Positions 27,073 to 38,570 of a stretch of DNA of 64,000 nucleotides are shown piece by piece. The position numbers were made by a program, and so were the translations under genes. Under the pieces are notes generated by a model. That model worked only from the letters and a program-made list of their open reading frames with translations. It searched no databases and was not told the origin of the DNA. This DNA comes from Megalobrama amblycephala (taxonomy: Eukaryota > Chordata > Actinopteri > Cypriniformes > Xenocyprididae), in assembly GCF_018812025.1 (NCBI RefSeq), contig NC_063044.1, forward strand, positions 48,377,989 to 48,441,988, written 5' to 3'. Every line of letters begins with the position of its first letter. Positions within the stretch are counted from its first letter, which is position 1.

Positions 27073-27380
27073 GCCTTGTTCACACCAAGAACCATATCAG
27101 TGTGTGATAATGTTTAGTTTATCATAAGCACACACTGCAGTTATGTCTCCTGCCACTTTACATGCTTGAGCACTTGGATTCTAATTGGTCAATGTTTTTA
27201 TTGTCCTTCAGCTTGAAAAAAAAAAAAAAAGTTCTGAAAGTGATGCCAACCATGTTGTTCTTCTGGGTCGATATCGCTATGTGGACAATGTTGGTGTGGA
27301 CATTCTCTATTCTCATATTCAGCGCTATAGTTATAGTTATGGATATTGTTATTGTCTTTGTTGTGAACAGTCCTTTAAAC
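27073..27380. repeat. MITE with TTGTTCACACC ends
   Basis: The left end 'ccttgttcacaccaag' and the right end 'gtctttgttgtgaacag' are inverted. Inner GATA-like words ('agttatagttatgg') match the element at 13318-13490. A poly-A run at about 27218 lies inside. Confidence 0.55.
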
Positions 27381-29268
27381 TTTATTACCCTCAAGACCAG
27401 CGAACCTTTCATATCCTTAGACTGGTGCTCCAAAGAAAGAGGATTTTAGAGTCCCACATTATGAATCTGGCATGTCTTCATGTATTGTGTTTTGGACTGT
27501 TGGGATTTAAAAGCAGCATTCTGCAGCTCTTAATCAGCTCTTAATGGTCTCCTTATAATCCAATTTCATTGTTATATTCTGGCAGATACATGAAGCACAT
27601 GGCCCTACTGGAATAGCCCAGAATGGACCTTCAGGAATGTCCCTGCACTTTTAGATTTGGCTATACTTTGGCTCCCCATTTGCTGGTCCTCTCATAAAGA
27701 GGTCCATCAATCTCATGTGGACTTTGCTGGAGGGTCATGGAGAGCTCCTCATCCTTCAATGATTCCAGTCCCTCCAGAACCTGGTTGTACAGTATACATC
27801 CTTATTTTAGGGAGTCTCCCACAGATAAGATTGTTCTTGATTTTAAGGGAGGTTTTGGGAAAAAAAAAGAAAGAAAGAAATGTATCCAGTTCTTTGGGAG
27901 TGATGGGCCTCTTTGACATTCTTATCTCATGCTCTGTTTTACACCCTTGAATTAGGTGCACATGTCTGGGTAAGAGATTGCTACATAGAGCCAGAGAAAT
28001 CAAGTTAAATATGCAGTGGTGGTATTTGTTTCAGTTGCATCAACTTTGAAGTTTCATTATAAAATCATTTCAGTGTCCTTTTAAGTCCATTGACTCTTTC
28101 TTGGATGTAGATATACTTAAACATTTAAATTACAGGACAAACAGCTTTTACAGTTAAACCGTTGTGCATATTTGAATGATTGTAGTGTCTTTTCTGTGCA
28201 CCTGTATGTACATGTTTGCTTGCTGTACGTTCATGTGTGCATATATGTCTGTAAGCACTTTTTCACTGAAATTACTGGAATAGCTAAACCTGCTAATTAG
28301 AAGGGGGTGTATATACAGTACTTTTGGTCATGTAATTTATGTTGACAGTCTGACTAGAAGGTATAATGTTTTCTTTCTCACTCATATGGACACTATAGAC
28401 TAACCAGTGCTTTCCCAATAATGAGTGCAATACTGAATGTACAACCAATGTACACTCAATGGCTAGAGAATACCCATAATGCATTGTGAGAGTCGCGCGC
28501 CAAATGAATTCCCGCGTCTGACCAGAAGATGGCACCCACAGCTGAATCATCCATCTATCCATTTTCCAAACCGACGGTCCAATGTGGCTATAGCATAATA
28601 TCTTACAGGTATAAATACATTTTTAATTGATTATTAAACTGTTTAGTTAAGGTTATACATAGTTTAAATGACAGAGTTCATGATAAATCTTTTTTTTTTT
28701 TTATCTTACTACTGGAGCTGCCAGTTTGCCAAGTTTCAAATAATTATTAAACAGCAAGGACAAACCTTGCAAAGGCAGAAACCCTTCCGTGTCGAAAATC
28801 ACTCGTTTTCATTCGCTCCCTCAAGTGAACTAAATTAGTGGACTAATGTCGGGAATAGTGAATGAGGGTATAGGGAGCGATTTCGGACACAACCCTGGAG
28901 TCTTTACCAACTGATAATTTGAATCAGGTGTGTTTGATTAGGAAGTGTTCATGATTTTGTCAGATTCAGCTCACTTCTGGTGATGAATTTATAAGCTCCA
29001 GCTCAAAGTATAGCTAAGTATGCACTCATACACAGGCATGCTGTACACACACTGTAGTTAAGCACTTTGTCCTTATCAGTGGTGCAGCGACTGCAACACT
29101 CCTATCCACTCAGAGGAACTTGAACACCAGACGGAATAAATACCTCAGCAGTTTCAGTTGAATCTATTCTCTGGCCCTTTGAAGATGTTTTATAATCCAC
29201 CTCTCAAGTTTAAACATACAATGGACGTTTCACAGCTGTTTTAGAAGTGTGTAATGTAATAACAGTCA
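27381..29268. other. Intronic DNA with a probable old repeat at the right
   Basis: Positions 28370-28893 end in 'gggagcgatttcggacac', a repeat end familiar from cyprinids, and contain CpG-rich words. The boundaries are not defined and the rest is unassigned. Confidence 0.35.
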
Positions 29269-29360
29269 TTATATATTATATTATATTATATTATATTATA
29301 TATTATATTATATTATATTATATTATATTATATTATATTATATTATATTATATTATATTA
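29269..29360. repeat. (TATTA)n pentanucleotide microsatellite
   Basis: About 18 units with one phase slip near 29300. Confidence 0.93.
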
Positions 29361-29698
29361 GGGGGGTTATATGTATTTTGCTGTTCAGACTCTGAACAAG
29401 ACAACTTAAAAGATTTGATTCAGATATTCCAGAAAATCTGAATTTTGCTGTCTGTATGAACAAAGCCATTGTGTTCCGTAAAGGAATGTGAAAAAAAACG
29501 TGTAGAGACTCTTTTCAACACAACCGGCAGAGCACACAAGAGAGGTTAAGAGAATCTGAGAGAAAAAGTTTGAGAGATACAGCTGAATAGCTGCTATCGA
29601 GTGGGAGAAAAAGAGAAAAGAGGAGGAGGAGGGTGCGTCTGTCCGCCTCGCTGATGAGTGAACATTTGTGTGTGTGTGTATCAGGGGGATGTATGATC

Positions 29699-29712
29699 TT
29701 GGCGCATGCGCC
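29699..29712. promoter_or_regulatory. NRF1-like palindromic motif
   Basis: GGCGCATGCGCC contains the NRF1 core GCGCATGCGC. It sits in a locally GC-richer segment (29620-29760) within the long intron. It could mark an internal promoter. No initiator or first exon is evident. Confidence 0.3.
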
Positions 29713-29860
29713 GGTACCTGGCAGTCGCCCTCAAGACTGCAGATAACTCTCTCCCTTCTCAGCATCACTCGTCTAAGCATTTTTCCTGTCTTTTTCTCTT
29801 TTTTTTCATTTTTTTTTCTTTTTCATTAACCTAGTCTCTAATTTCTTCAGTTATTTACCA

Positions 29861-30962
29861 TGAATCTTGATTTGACTGTGTTGGGATGTGGATTCTTTGA
29901 ACTCGCAGAGGTGAGCTACAAGGTCCTGAGGTTTTTGGGTCGTGCTGACAGATTTTGGGGTCTCGTCCGGGATAGGCGATCTTTAGCAACAGACTCCTGA
30001 TAAGCTCTAAGGAAATACCCCAATAGATTTTTACAACTTTGAAGAGCCTGTAGGACTTGACTTCATGCCGTCTTGGGTCCTTCATTAAATCAAAGGGTAG
30101 CAGAAACGCTGGTGACAACGTGCCCCATCTGTCATCTCACAGGAGTGATCATACGGGTCTAACTTTTTCACCTTGGTGGCTTCCTTGGCGACACGTGAGT
30201 ATGATTTCTGTAGTGGTCTTTATTAAGTGATCACCGGATGAGCGTAATGAATCTTATAACAGTAGAAATGAGAATACTGCAGGGAAATCAAAGCCAAATC
30301 TGACACACATACACTAACACATTTAGTCACTTGATCACTGGAATTTTAACACCTACACAAGTGTGGGCAAACAGACACACACACAATCACACAGTCACCT
30401 ACATGATCCCTCCCTATCAGTATTCCTCGCCCACTCAGCGGTGTCAGCAGAGCGAGAGGAACTCTGTGTGTGCGTATGTGCCTGTATCTGTAATCTGCAT
30501 TTCTCTCTGTGCGTTTGAAAGACGTCTCTAGTGCCTCGTCTCTTCTTTTGTGGGTGAGGATGTTGAAGCACTCCTCGGTGTCCTCCAGGGCATTTTGGGA
30601 AGTACAGTTTGATGGTGTGGTAGATGTTATCAAGCGTGGGACGTAAGTCAGGACTTGGTGATTGGGATAGCACAGAACACTTCGAGGGGTGCGTTTATTG
30701 GGTAGTAACAGCAATCAGGTGAACACCGCAGATGCAGCATCATGACATGTATAAAATGTAATTTCACAGCATAGTTCCCAATCTTTCCTTTTCTGAGTGC
30801 TGTAGAGGATACAGCAGACCACATTGATCCAGAATACTTTGGAGGTAGGTACACTAAAAGTAGCAAAGTCAGTTTAATTACACTTCTCAGTAACTGAATA
30901 TACATACTTCCTACTATATAGTCAGCGAACATCAGTGTGCAAGTAGTAGGTTTGAATTCATA
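29861..30962. other. Intronic DNA, nothing recognised
   Basis: Overlapping short open frames occur on both strands at 30331-30714, without credible splice sites or protein similarity. Confidence 0.35.
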
Positions 30963-30970
30963 GTATTCAT

Positions 30971-31537
30971 TAGGGGAGTAATGGTACACAAAACTGACTC
31001 TCCTGAGGTAAATGCTACGTGACAGTGTTTACAAGCTGTTTTATTAATGTCTATCCACCGTAGAAACACTGATTGAGCGATTACATGATATTATACATTT
31101 CAGTAAGTTGTACTGTATCTTTCAACATACCTTCAGATGTTCATTCATGTTTATTCTAGTATTAAAGAGAAAGAGATGATCGTGTTCACTTCCGCTCCGC
31201 GCTGTCACTTGTAATGAGGCGCCTATACAGTGATCTGTCACACCACATCAAAGAGCATCAAAATGGCTTTTTTTTTTTTTTTTTTTTTTGAATTTCATGA
31301 TAAAATTGACAGAATTTGAAAGATGACACTTTCAAAAGTAACAGCTTGGAGCTTATTGCGATTATTGGTGGTTCATGGTAAGACTACGCCGCTGTATTCG
31401 TGTAGATCCAATGGGCCAGGTCTGGGCGGGGCAGCAGGGGGTGGGGCACGTTCGGTATGCCATGAGAGTATCGCGGTATGTACCGTGGGTGGTGTATCAT
31501 GGTTTTTCGGTTCAGTTTGAATATCGTTACACCCCTA
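30971..31537. mobile_element. Second hAT-type MITE with 8-bp target duplication
   Basis: The ends TAGGGGAGTAATGGTAC and, read inward from the right, TAGGGGTGTAACGATAT are inverted. The exact 8-bp duplication GTATTCAT lies at 30963-30970 and 31538-31545. It is 567 bp with no transposase, and has a poly-T run near 31269-31290 inside. The termini differ from the hAT element at 23778, so it is another family. Confidence 0.87.
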
Positions 31538-31545
31538 GTATTCAT

Positions 31546-33007
31546 AAAATGAATGGCAGTGTTACCACGTTTTATTCAAAGCTGTTCATGTCTTCGGATT
31601 GGGAATTATGCATTATTTCTGTGGCAACACTATCAATGCCTAAATCAATCCGCAGCAGTATGTGGTACAGGTACTAACTCTCACAAATATCTTAAAAACA
31701 ATAATTACTCTACGTGGACTTGAATGCTTTTTACATGTTGAAATCTCGTAATTACAACATGGTGTGAATGCATCTTGGAGCAATACAACGGTGTTGCCAT
31801 GTCAGTCACATGACAACGGCAACATGTCAAATGTAATGCATCTATATTGCATTTATACTACACATATTCATACTATTTAGAATGTACTACTTTTAAAAAA
31901 AAAAGTAAGTTCTTCATCAAAGGTACTACCTACTCAGACAATATGTGATTTTGGATGCAGCTAAAGCTTTGAGTAGTGGATTAGCATTTCACTTGATCAA
32001 ATTACTGCTACTTTCTTTAAAAAGTAGCTTTTAAAGTTAGCTTAGCTAATTTTTCTGTTAGGTGTTAACTGAGCTAGCTGCACATTTTTGAATATCTTGC
32101 CCAGCACTGCTAAAAACTGGCTAAAAGGCACCATGTTTGTGCTGTAAACAGTGACAATCATTTAATTTAGAGACTTGCTGTTTAGTGCCTGGTTAGGAGT
32201 ATAATGTTGAAATAATGTTGCTTTTAATGTTGAAATATCAAGTGTAAAAGCAGCGTAACTGTATGGAGGATTTGGCTCATTGACTTTTGTTGTCAGTTAA
32301 ATGTTTTTGTGAGCTAAATGATTATTGGAAGAGCGTTCAGGCCTAAAGATACACTGGTATAAAATTTCTGCCTCACCACGAATCAGTTTTCCCACTGAGA
32401 TAAGTGAGATGGGTTAAGTGCGTAGGATTATGTGGTGCCTACATGCTTTCACTCTTTTTTTTCTTTCTCTCTGCCTCTCTTTCCACACTGTCTCACAGGG
32501 CTAGGTTAAGCTAGGTTGTGCTGACAAAGCGTATGTACAGGATTTATCATGCTACGGCTGTTGCTAGTCAGATCAGACAGAGTTGAGTCTTACAGTTAGT
32601 TCATCCATAAAATTTTCTGAGAGCTCTAAAGGGCTCTTTGCATTGTAAAATAACAGTGTTATGAAACCGCCATTGGCTTCTATACTGTATTTAAGTAGTT
32701 CGTTGTTTGGCATCTTTAGAGCTTTTTGTCATATTAGAGTGACATTATAGAGTTAGATCCTGTATATGCAGTGTAATATGCAGTGCTTCTGTATGCTATT
32801 TGATGCTTCCTTGCTTTCATGCTGCCTTTAGTTGCCTTTATAGGTGTGGCATCTGACTTTGAATATAGTTAAATATAAGAAACAGTGTTTTTAAATGCAT
32901 CTCAGGAAGGGCTTGGCGATATATATTGTATAGCAACAATAAATTTGTGAGCAGCACTGTGACTTTTGCAATTATTTAAAAGCACTTTTAAGCTTCCCAG
33001 GGGCAGA
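31546..33007. other. Intronic DNA, nothing recognised
   Basis: AT-rich sequence, no exon or named repeat found. Confidence 0.4.
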
Positions 33008-33190
33008 AGCCCCTTTCACACATACAGTGTTTCCTGGCAAATTACTGGTAAATTACCGGTAAGAGATCATGTGTGAACAGGACCTTTTCAAAAATATAGT
33101 AAGGGAAGTTGTCACATTACCAGTAAATTACCGGTAATGTGCTCTGTGTGAACGCAGAATGAAGATTACCGGTATAAGCATGTACAAAGT
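33008..33190. repeat. MITE-like block with TTACCGGTAA palindromes
   Basis: The left end 'cccctttcacaca' precedes a block with TTACCGGTAA at 33053-33062 and 33128-33137, and a third partial copy near 33165-33174. The word 'gtgtgaac' occurs in both halves. The sequence resembles a cyprinid repeat starting CCTTTCACAC. The right limit is uncertain and may reach about 33425. Confidence 0.45.
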
Positions 33191-34479
33191 CAGAACGCGC
33201 TGACTTAAGAAGTCTGCTTTGGGCCAATCATAAAGTTGAGATGATTTGATTACTCCTCGCTGTTTACTTTGTTCATCTTTGACCATCGTACCACGTCTCG
33301 CAGGTTTTTCATTGTCGCTCTGGAGACCCTGCCTTATTTTCCATTCATCAATCACAGACATTACAGAATTTAACAGTATTTTGCAGCTGATGTGTGAATG
33401 GTTTCTTACCAGTAAAAAGCCAGAACGCTGTTGCGTGTGTGCACAACACTGTTGTTCATGTAGGTATCATGTAGGTTACTGTTGTTAAATATTGGTTTAT
33501 TTGTTTGATAATCATAAAAAAATACAAAAATTTTATTTTTCATTAGCTATATCGTCTAGCTCTACTAACACGACAGGGCAGGTTGGTTTCTTGGCTGGTG
33601 ATGTTTTTACAGATTGGTGGAGTTAACTTTGATTTGCCGCGGGCAGCTGAGCCTGACTACTAACCACTAGATAAGGGCTCAGTTTGGATGTAGACTGCCT
33701 CGAGTGAAATAAGAGAGAGTGAAAACAGAAAAAGAGAGGGATATATCCGACTGCTCCAATATCTTTTCTGCAAAAGTCTGTGTGGCCAGAAAAAAAGACT
33801 AAATTATTCATCAGTGGCAGACTACACCCGAGGATCACATTTCTAGACGTGCACACACTTACTTTAGCAGTACATTTGCAAGTCCTCTGTGGATGCCTGA
33901 ACCGATGCTCCCTAATAGGCTCCCTTTTAATGGTGACTGAACATCAACCAATCTGAGCAAGTGTGTCTGGTCAAGCATTATACAAATTTGGGGAGATTTT
34001 TTCCAGTAAAACCATTTGCTATTTTGCCAAACTAAAATGAAAAACGAGTTCGATCCAAGGAAAGGAGGGAATATTTCTAAAGAGTTATTTCAGTCTGCGT
34101 AATGCATAAAGTAATAATGGTAATGCATTCTCATTTGTTGACATTAGTTAATGCATTAGATAGCATGAACTAAAATTGAGCAGTATGTTTCTTACAGCAT
34201 TTAATGTCTAATGTCAACAGAACTTTTGATTTGAAAAATAAGTTCATAAATGTTGAAATTAATATAAAGATGAATAAATGATGTATAAGTATTACCGAAG
34301 TTCATGTTAACTAATGAAATTAACTAATGTTGATAAATGGAACCTTATTGTAAAGTGTTACCATAAATATTAACAACATCTTGTGTTAAGAAGGTTTGCT
34401 GGTCAGTAAATTTAATGAAGGGTTTTGTGAACTGGTAAACTACAGGTTGGCATGGACTCTTCAAGAGCCCTGAAGGTGT
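33191..34479. other. Intronic DNA, nothing recognised
   Basis: Two short open frames near 33246-33488 (+) and 33623-33856 (-) lack splice support. Confidence 0.35.
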
Positions 34480-35263
34480 CATGTGGTATCTGGCATCAAG
34501 ACATTAGCAGCAGATCCTTCAAGTCCTGTAGGTTGTAAGGTGGAGCCACCGTGGATTGAACTTGTTGGTCCAGCACATCCCACAGGTGCTCAGTTGGATT
34601 GAGATGTGGGGAATTTGGAGGCCAAGGCAACATCTTTAACTCTTCGTTATGTTCCTCAAACCATTCCTGAACAATGTGTGCAGTGTGGCATGGTGCATTA
34701 TCCTGCTGAAAGAGGCCATTTCCACCAGGGAACACCATTGTCATGAAGGGATGTTGGTCTGCAACAATGTTTAGGTTGGTGGCATGTGCCAAATTGACTT
34801 CCACATGAATGGCCAGACCCAGAATTTCCCAGCAGAACGTTGCCCAGAGCATTGTGATATCATTGAGCATGTGATATGTTATCTATAGCAATGAATTTTT
34901 GGGGAGTACATTACCATTTAAAAGTTTAGGGTCGATACAGTTTTTTTTTTTATATATATATATATGGCGCACACGTAGGAAAAAGAAAGGAAACGGGGCT
35001 CATTGGACCAGGTGACCTTCATCCACTGCTCCAAGGTCCAGTTCCAACGCTCATGTGCCCATTGTAGGCGCTTTTCATGGTGGATGGGGTCATCAGGCAC
35101 TCTGATTGCCATGCAGCCCCATACACAGCAGAGTGTGATGCACTGTGTGTTGTGACAAATTACTCACATAACCATCAGTAACATTTTGTGTGACTTGTGC
35201 CAGAGTAGTCCTTCTGTTAGCTTGGACCAGATGGGACAGCCTTCATCGCCCTCGTGCATTGAT
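34480..35263 (-). pseudogene. Dead Tc1/mariner-like transposase (DD36E-type spacing)
   Basis: Read on the minus strand, the N-terminal DNA-binding part comes first (about 35263-35110), with words such as RRTTLAQVTQNVTDGY and HTVHHTLLCMGLHG, and is closed by a stop. A frame change leads to the segment with HHEKRLQWAHERWNW and WSNEPRF (about 35095-34990). The catalytic Asp normally found in that WSDES-type motif is Asn. About 85 bases of unrelated DNA follow. The catalytic C-terminal part (34870-34496) contains QQDNAPCHTA and NSPHLNPTEHLWDVL. Thirty-six residues separate the Asp and the Glu, the spacing of the DD36E group rather than the usual DD34E. With a lost residue, frameshift, stop and insertion it cannot be active. 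Confidence 0.85.
34871..34955. repeat. Foreign segment interrupting the transposase
   Basis: The block from 'tatctatagcaat' through 'aaaagtttagggt' to 'gatacag' is nearly the same as 37160-37226. It is followed by a poly-T and TA run. It lies exactly between two transposase segments. Confidence 0.7.
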
Positions 35264-35888
35264 GAGCCTTGGGAGCCCAACCTGTCGTCGGTTTGTGGTT
35301 TGTCCCTCCTTGGACCACTGTTAAGGCAGGAACACACCAAGCCGACGGGCAGTTTTTCTTCGTCGGCTGACTAAGTTTTCTACACCGTCGGCTGAAGTTG
35401 GTCCTTGTCAGCTTTTTTTCGGCTGATTCGAAACGTTGAATCGGCGTCGGAGCTCGTCGGTCCGTCGGGCCATCTGATCCTTCTGATTGGCTGTTCAGAT
35501 ACTGCCACCTGCTGGTACAGAAAGGCATTTCATCTCACGCATGCGCAGAACTGACGTGCTACTTGGCCGTCAGCTGTTTAGCGTCGGTTTGGTGTGTCAG
35601 GCCAACTTTGGACCCAGACGCTGCCGACGTGAGCCAACCCCGCAGTCTGCTTTCGTCGCCACTAGTTCGTCGGCGTCGACTTGGTGTGTTCTGGCCTTTA
35701 GAAATTTCTCACCACTGCTGACAAGATCATTATTCCTGCCCATTTCCCCTGCATCCAACATGTTGATTACAACAACTGATTGTTTGTTTACCATCTAAGC
35801 TACCTAGATCTTAATATGTGGCCTTGTTAGATGATCAACAATACTCGCTTCACCTGTGACTGGTCATAAAGTTTTGGCTCATCACTGC
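35259..35888. repeat. Old dispersed repeat hosting a MITE
   Basis: The left portion 'gatgagccttgggagccc' to 'ccttggaccactg' and the right portion (from 35701, 'gaaatttctcaccactgctg' to 'gttttggctcatcactgca') are recognisable as one fish repeat. The repeat is split by the MITE at 35324-35697. Confidence 0.6.
35324..35697. mobile_element. MITE with ACACACCAAG ends, TTA target duplication, copy 1
   Basis: The left end AGGCAGGAACACACCAAGC and the right end, read as AGGCCAGAACACACCAAGT, are inverted. TTA flanks both sides (35321-35323 and 35698-35700). A 3-bp TWA duplication is typical of PIF/Harbinger elements, so that superfamily is plausible. The inside is CpG-rich with many CGTCGG words and an NRF1-like GCATGCGC at 35540-35547. 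Copy 2 is at 54090-54495. Confidence 0.75.
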
Positions 35889-36193
35889 ATTTTAAAATTT
35901 AATTTATTCCTGTGATGGTAAAGCTAAATTTTCAGCAGCCATTTCTACAATCTTCAGTGTCACACGATCCTTTAGAAGTTATTCTGATATGATGAGTTGA
36001 TCCTCATTGATTATTATCAATGTAAACAGTTGTTCTTCATAATGTATTTGTGAAAACTTTGATACTTTTTCTAGATTAATAGAGGGTTCAAAAGAACCAC
36101 ATTTATTTAAAATAGAATGTCTTTACTGTCACTTTTTATCATTTTAATGCATCCTTGCTGAATAAAAGTATGAACGGTTGAACGGTAGTTTAA
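35889..36193 (+). repeat. Family C fragment
   Basis: It shares 'tttattcctgtgatgg', 'cttcagtgtcacacgatcct' and the terminal 'gaacggtagttta' with the complete family C copies, but is diverged and truncated. Confidence 0.7.
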
Positions 36194-37154
36194 GTCTGAT
36201 CGCTTAGAAAGTAATACCACACATTTCCTCAAACGAAAGGTATCATCTTGAGCACAAATGGTGCAGGACGAGTTACACACTGAAGTTTAGTCTCCCCAAG
36301 TATGAGCGATAGTGATGCTTGCCTTAGCACGCAGCACTAAAACGCAGGTAAAAGCTTTTGTGAGGTCAGATCTAAATGGCAGTCTCATTAGGAGAATCAA
36401 AGTGGGTAAGAAGTCTGATTCATAGAGGATGTGAGATGTCTGAAACGCTCATGCGAAGAGTGTTTGAAATGGATAATGTTGAATCTTGGCGTTTTATTGC
36501 CGCTTAGCTCTCCCTCTACTCTAATGCACATCGATCTTTTGTACTTGTTACTCATTCCATATATGCTCTGACTTACAAAACTCAAGCAGATCTTCACAGA
36601 TTTCTCCAAGTTGTACAGTATATGATGAAGTGAACAGTAAATGGTAAATGAAGAAATGTGCACAATTGAGCTAATGGATGAAGGTAGTATCTGGAGGACA
36701 TGCCGAAGGTCTCGGAGTATGTGGTATGTCCCTAGTGTTGCAGTGGAAATGGGCCACCATATGGAGCGATGGCTTACTGCCATCAAACCACGACACACAG
36801 CGGTCATTCGTGGTTATGTGTGGGCATACGGCGGCAGCTGCTGGGTGGCCACGGGAACTTGCTTTCTAAAGAGCGTGTCAGTTCACATCACCTGAAACCT
36901 TTGCTTTCAGGTCACAGAACATTTTAAAGCTTGAAAATAAAGAAGCTAGCTAATGCTAATGGTTGCTAATTCTTTAGCTAGCTGAGAGAAATGCATATCA
37001 TTCCATGAGCTTATTGGTCCAATGCCAATGAGAAGGACCTGGAGACGGGATACAGGCTGTTTATGGGTGAAACTGTAATGTTATCATGGGAGTTGTTAGT
37101 TGTGTCTGTTTTACATTAGATGCTCTGGTGCATGGGATTGTGGGTTAGTTTGTG
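36194..37154. other. Intronic DNA, nothing recognised
   Basis: Open frames at 36397-36895 on both strands have no splice support and no recognisable protein similarity. Confidence 0.35.
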
Positions 37155-37609
37155 GGAGATATTTTATCTATAGCAATACTATTTTGGGGAGTACATTACT
37201 GTTTAAAAGTTTAGGGTTGATACAGTTATTTAATGTTCATGAAAATAGTATTTTTATGTTCACCAAGCCTGTATTTATTTGATCAAAAGTGCAGTAAAAC
37301 AATAATATTGTAAAATATTATTACCATTTAAAACTGTTTTCTATTTGAATACATTTTAAAATGTAATTTATTCCTGTAATGTCAAAACTGAATTTTCAGC
37401 ATCATTACTCCAGTCTTCAGTGTCACATGATCCTTCAGAAATCATTCTGATATGATGATTTGATGCTCCAGAAACATTTATTGTTATTATCAATGTTGAA
37501 AACAGTTGTGCTGCTAATAATTTTGTGGAAACAGATTCTTTTCAGGATTCTTTGATGAATAGAAAGTTCATAAACAAAAGATGAACATTTTATTTGAAAT
37601 ACATTTTTG
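37155..37609 (+). repeat. Family C fragment with leader shared with 34871
   Basis: It begins with 'ttatctatagcaatac' and 'ggggagtacattactg', as at 34871, then continues into typical family C sequence ('ttcaccaagcctgtatttat', 'gtcacatgatccttcag'). It directly abuts family A copy 3. Confidence 0.75.
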
Positions 37610-38570
37610 TTAAAGGTGCCATTGAATTGAAAATTGAATTTATCTTGGCATAGTTGAATAACAAGAGTTCAGTACATGGAAACGACATACAGTGAGTCTC
37701 AAACTCCATTGTTTCCTCCTCCTTATATAAATCTCATTTGTTTAAAAGACCTCCGAAGAACAGGCGAATCTCAACATAACACCGACTGTTACGTAACAGT
37801 CGGGATCATTAATATGTACGCCCCCAATATTTGCATATGCCAGCCCATGTTCAAGGCATTAGACAAGGGCAGCCAGTATTAATGTCTGGATCTGTGCACA
37901 GCTGAATCATCAGACTAGGTAAGCAAGCAAGAACAATAGCAAAAAATGGCAGATGGAGCAATAATAACTGACATGATCCATGATATCATGATATTTTTAG
38001 TGATATTTGTAAATTGTCTTTCTAAATGTTTCGTTAACATGTTGCTAATGTACTGTTAAATGTGGTTAAAGTTACCATCGTTTATTACTGTATTCACGGA
38101 GACAAGAGCCGTCGCTATTTTCATTTTTAAACACTTGCAGTCTGTATAATTCATAAACACAACTTCATTCTTTATAAATCTCTCCAACAGTGTGTAACGT
38201 TAGCTTTAGCCACGGAGCACAGCCTCAAACTCATTCAGAATCAAGTAAACATCCAAATAAACTCTGTACTTATGCGATTAGACATGCTGCATGACGAACA
38301 CTTTGTAAAGATCCATTTTGAGGGTTATATTAGCTGTGTGAACTTTGTTTATGCTGTTTAAGGCAGTCGCGAGCTCAGGGAGTGGAGCACGATAATTAAA
38401 GGGGCCGCGCGCTGAATCGGCACATTTATAATGATGCCCCAAAATAAGCAGTTAAAAAAATTAATTTAAAAAAAATCTATGGGGTATTTTGAGCTGAAAC
38501 TTCAGACACATTCAGGGGACACCTTAGACTTATATTACATCTTTTGAAAAACGTTCGATGGCACCTTTAA
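37610..38570 (-). repeat. Family A TTAA element, copy 3 (full length, inverted)
   Basis: TTAA at 37610-37613, then AGGTGCC, with GGCACCT before TTAA at 38567-38570. It is 961 bp. The TTACGTAA palindrome is at 37782-37803. Its orientation is opposite to copies 1 and 2. Confidence 0.87.

Noticed and set aside
29078..29120. Possible tRNA-like head 'agtggtgcagcgactgc'
   Set aside because: No B-box follows at the correct distance.
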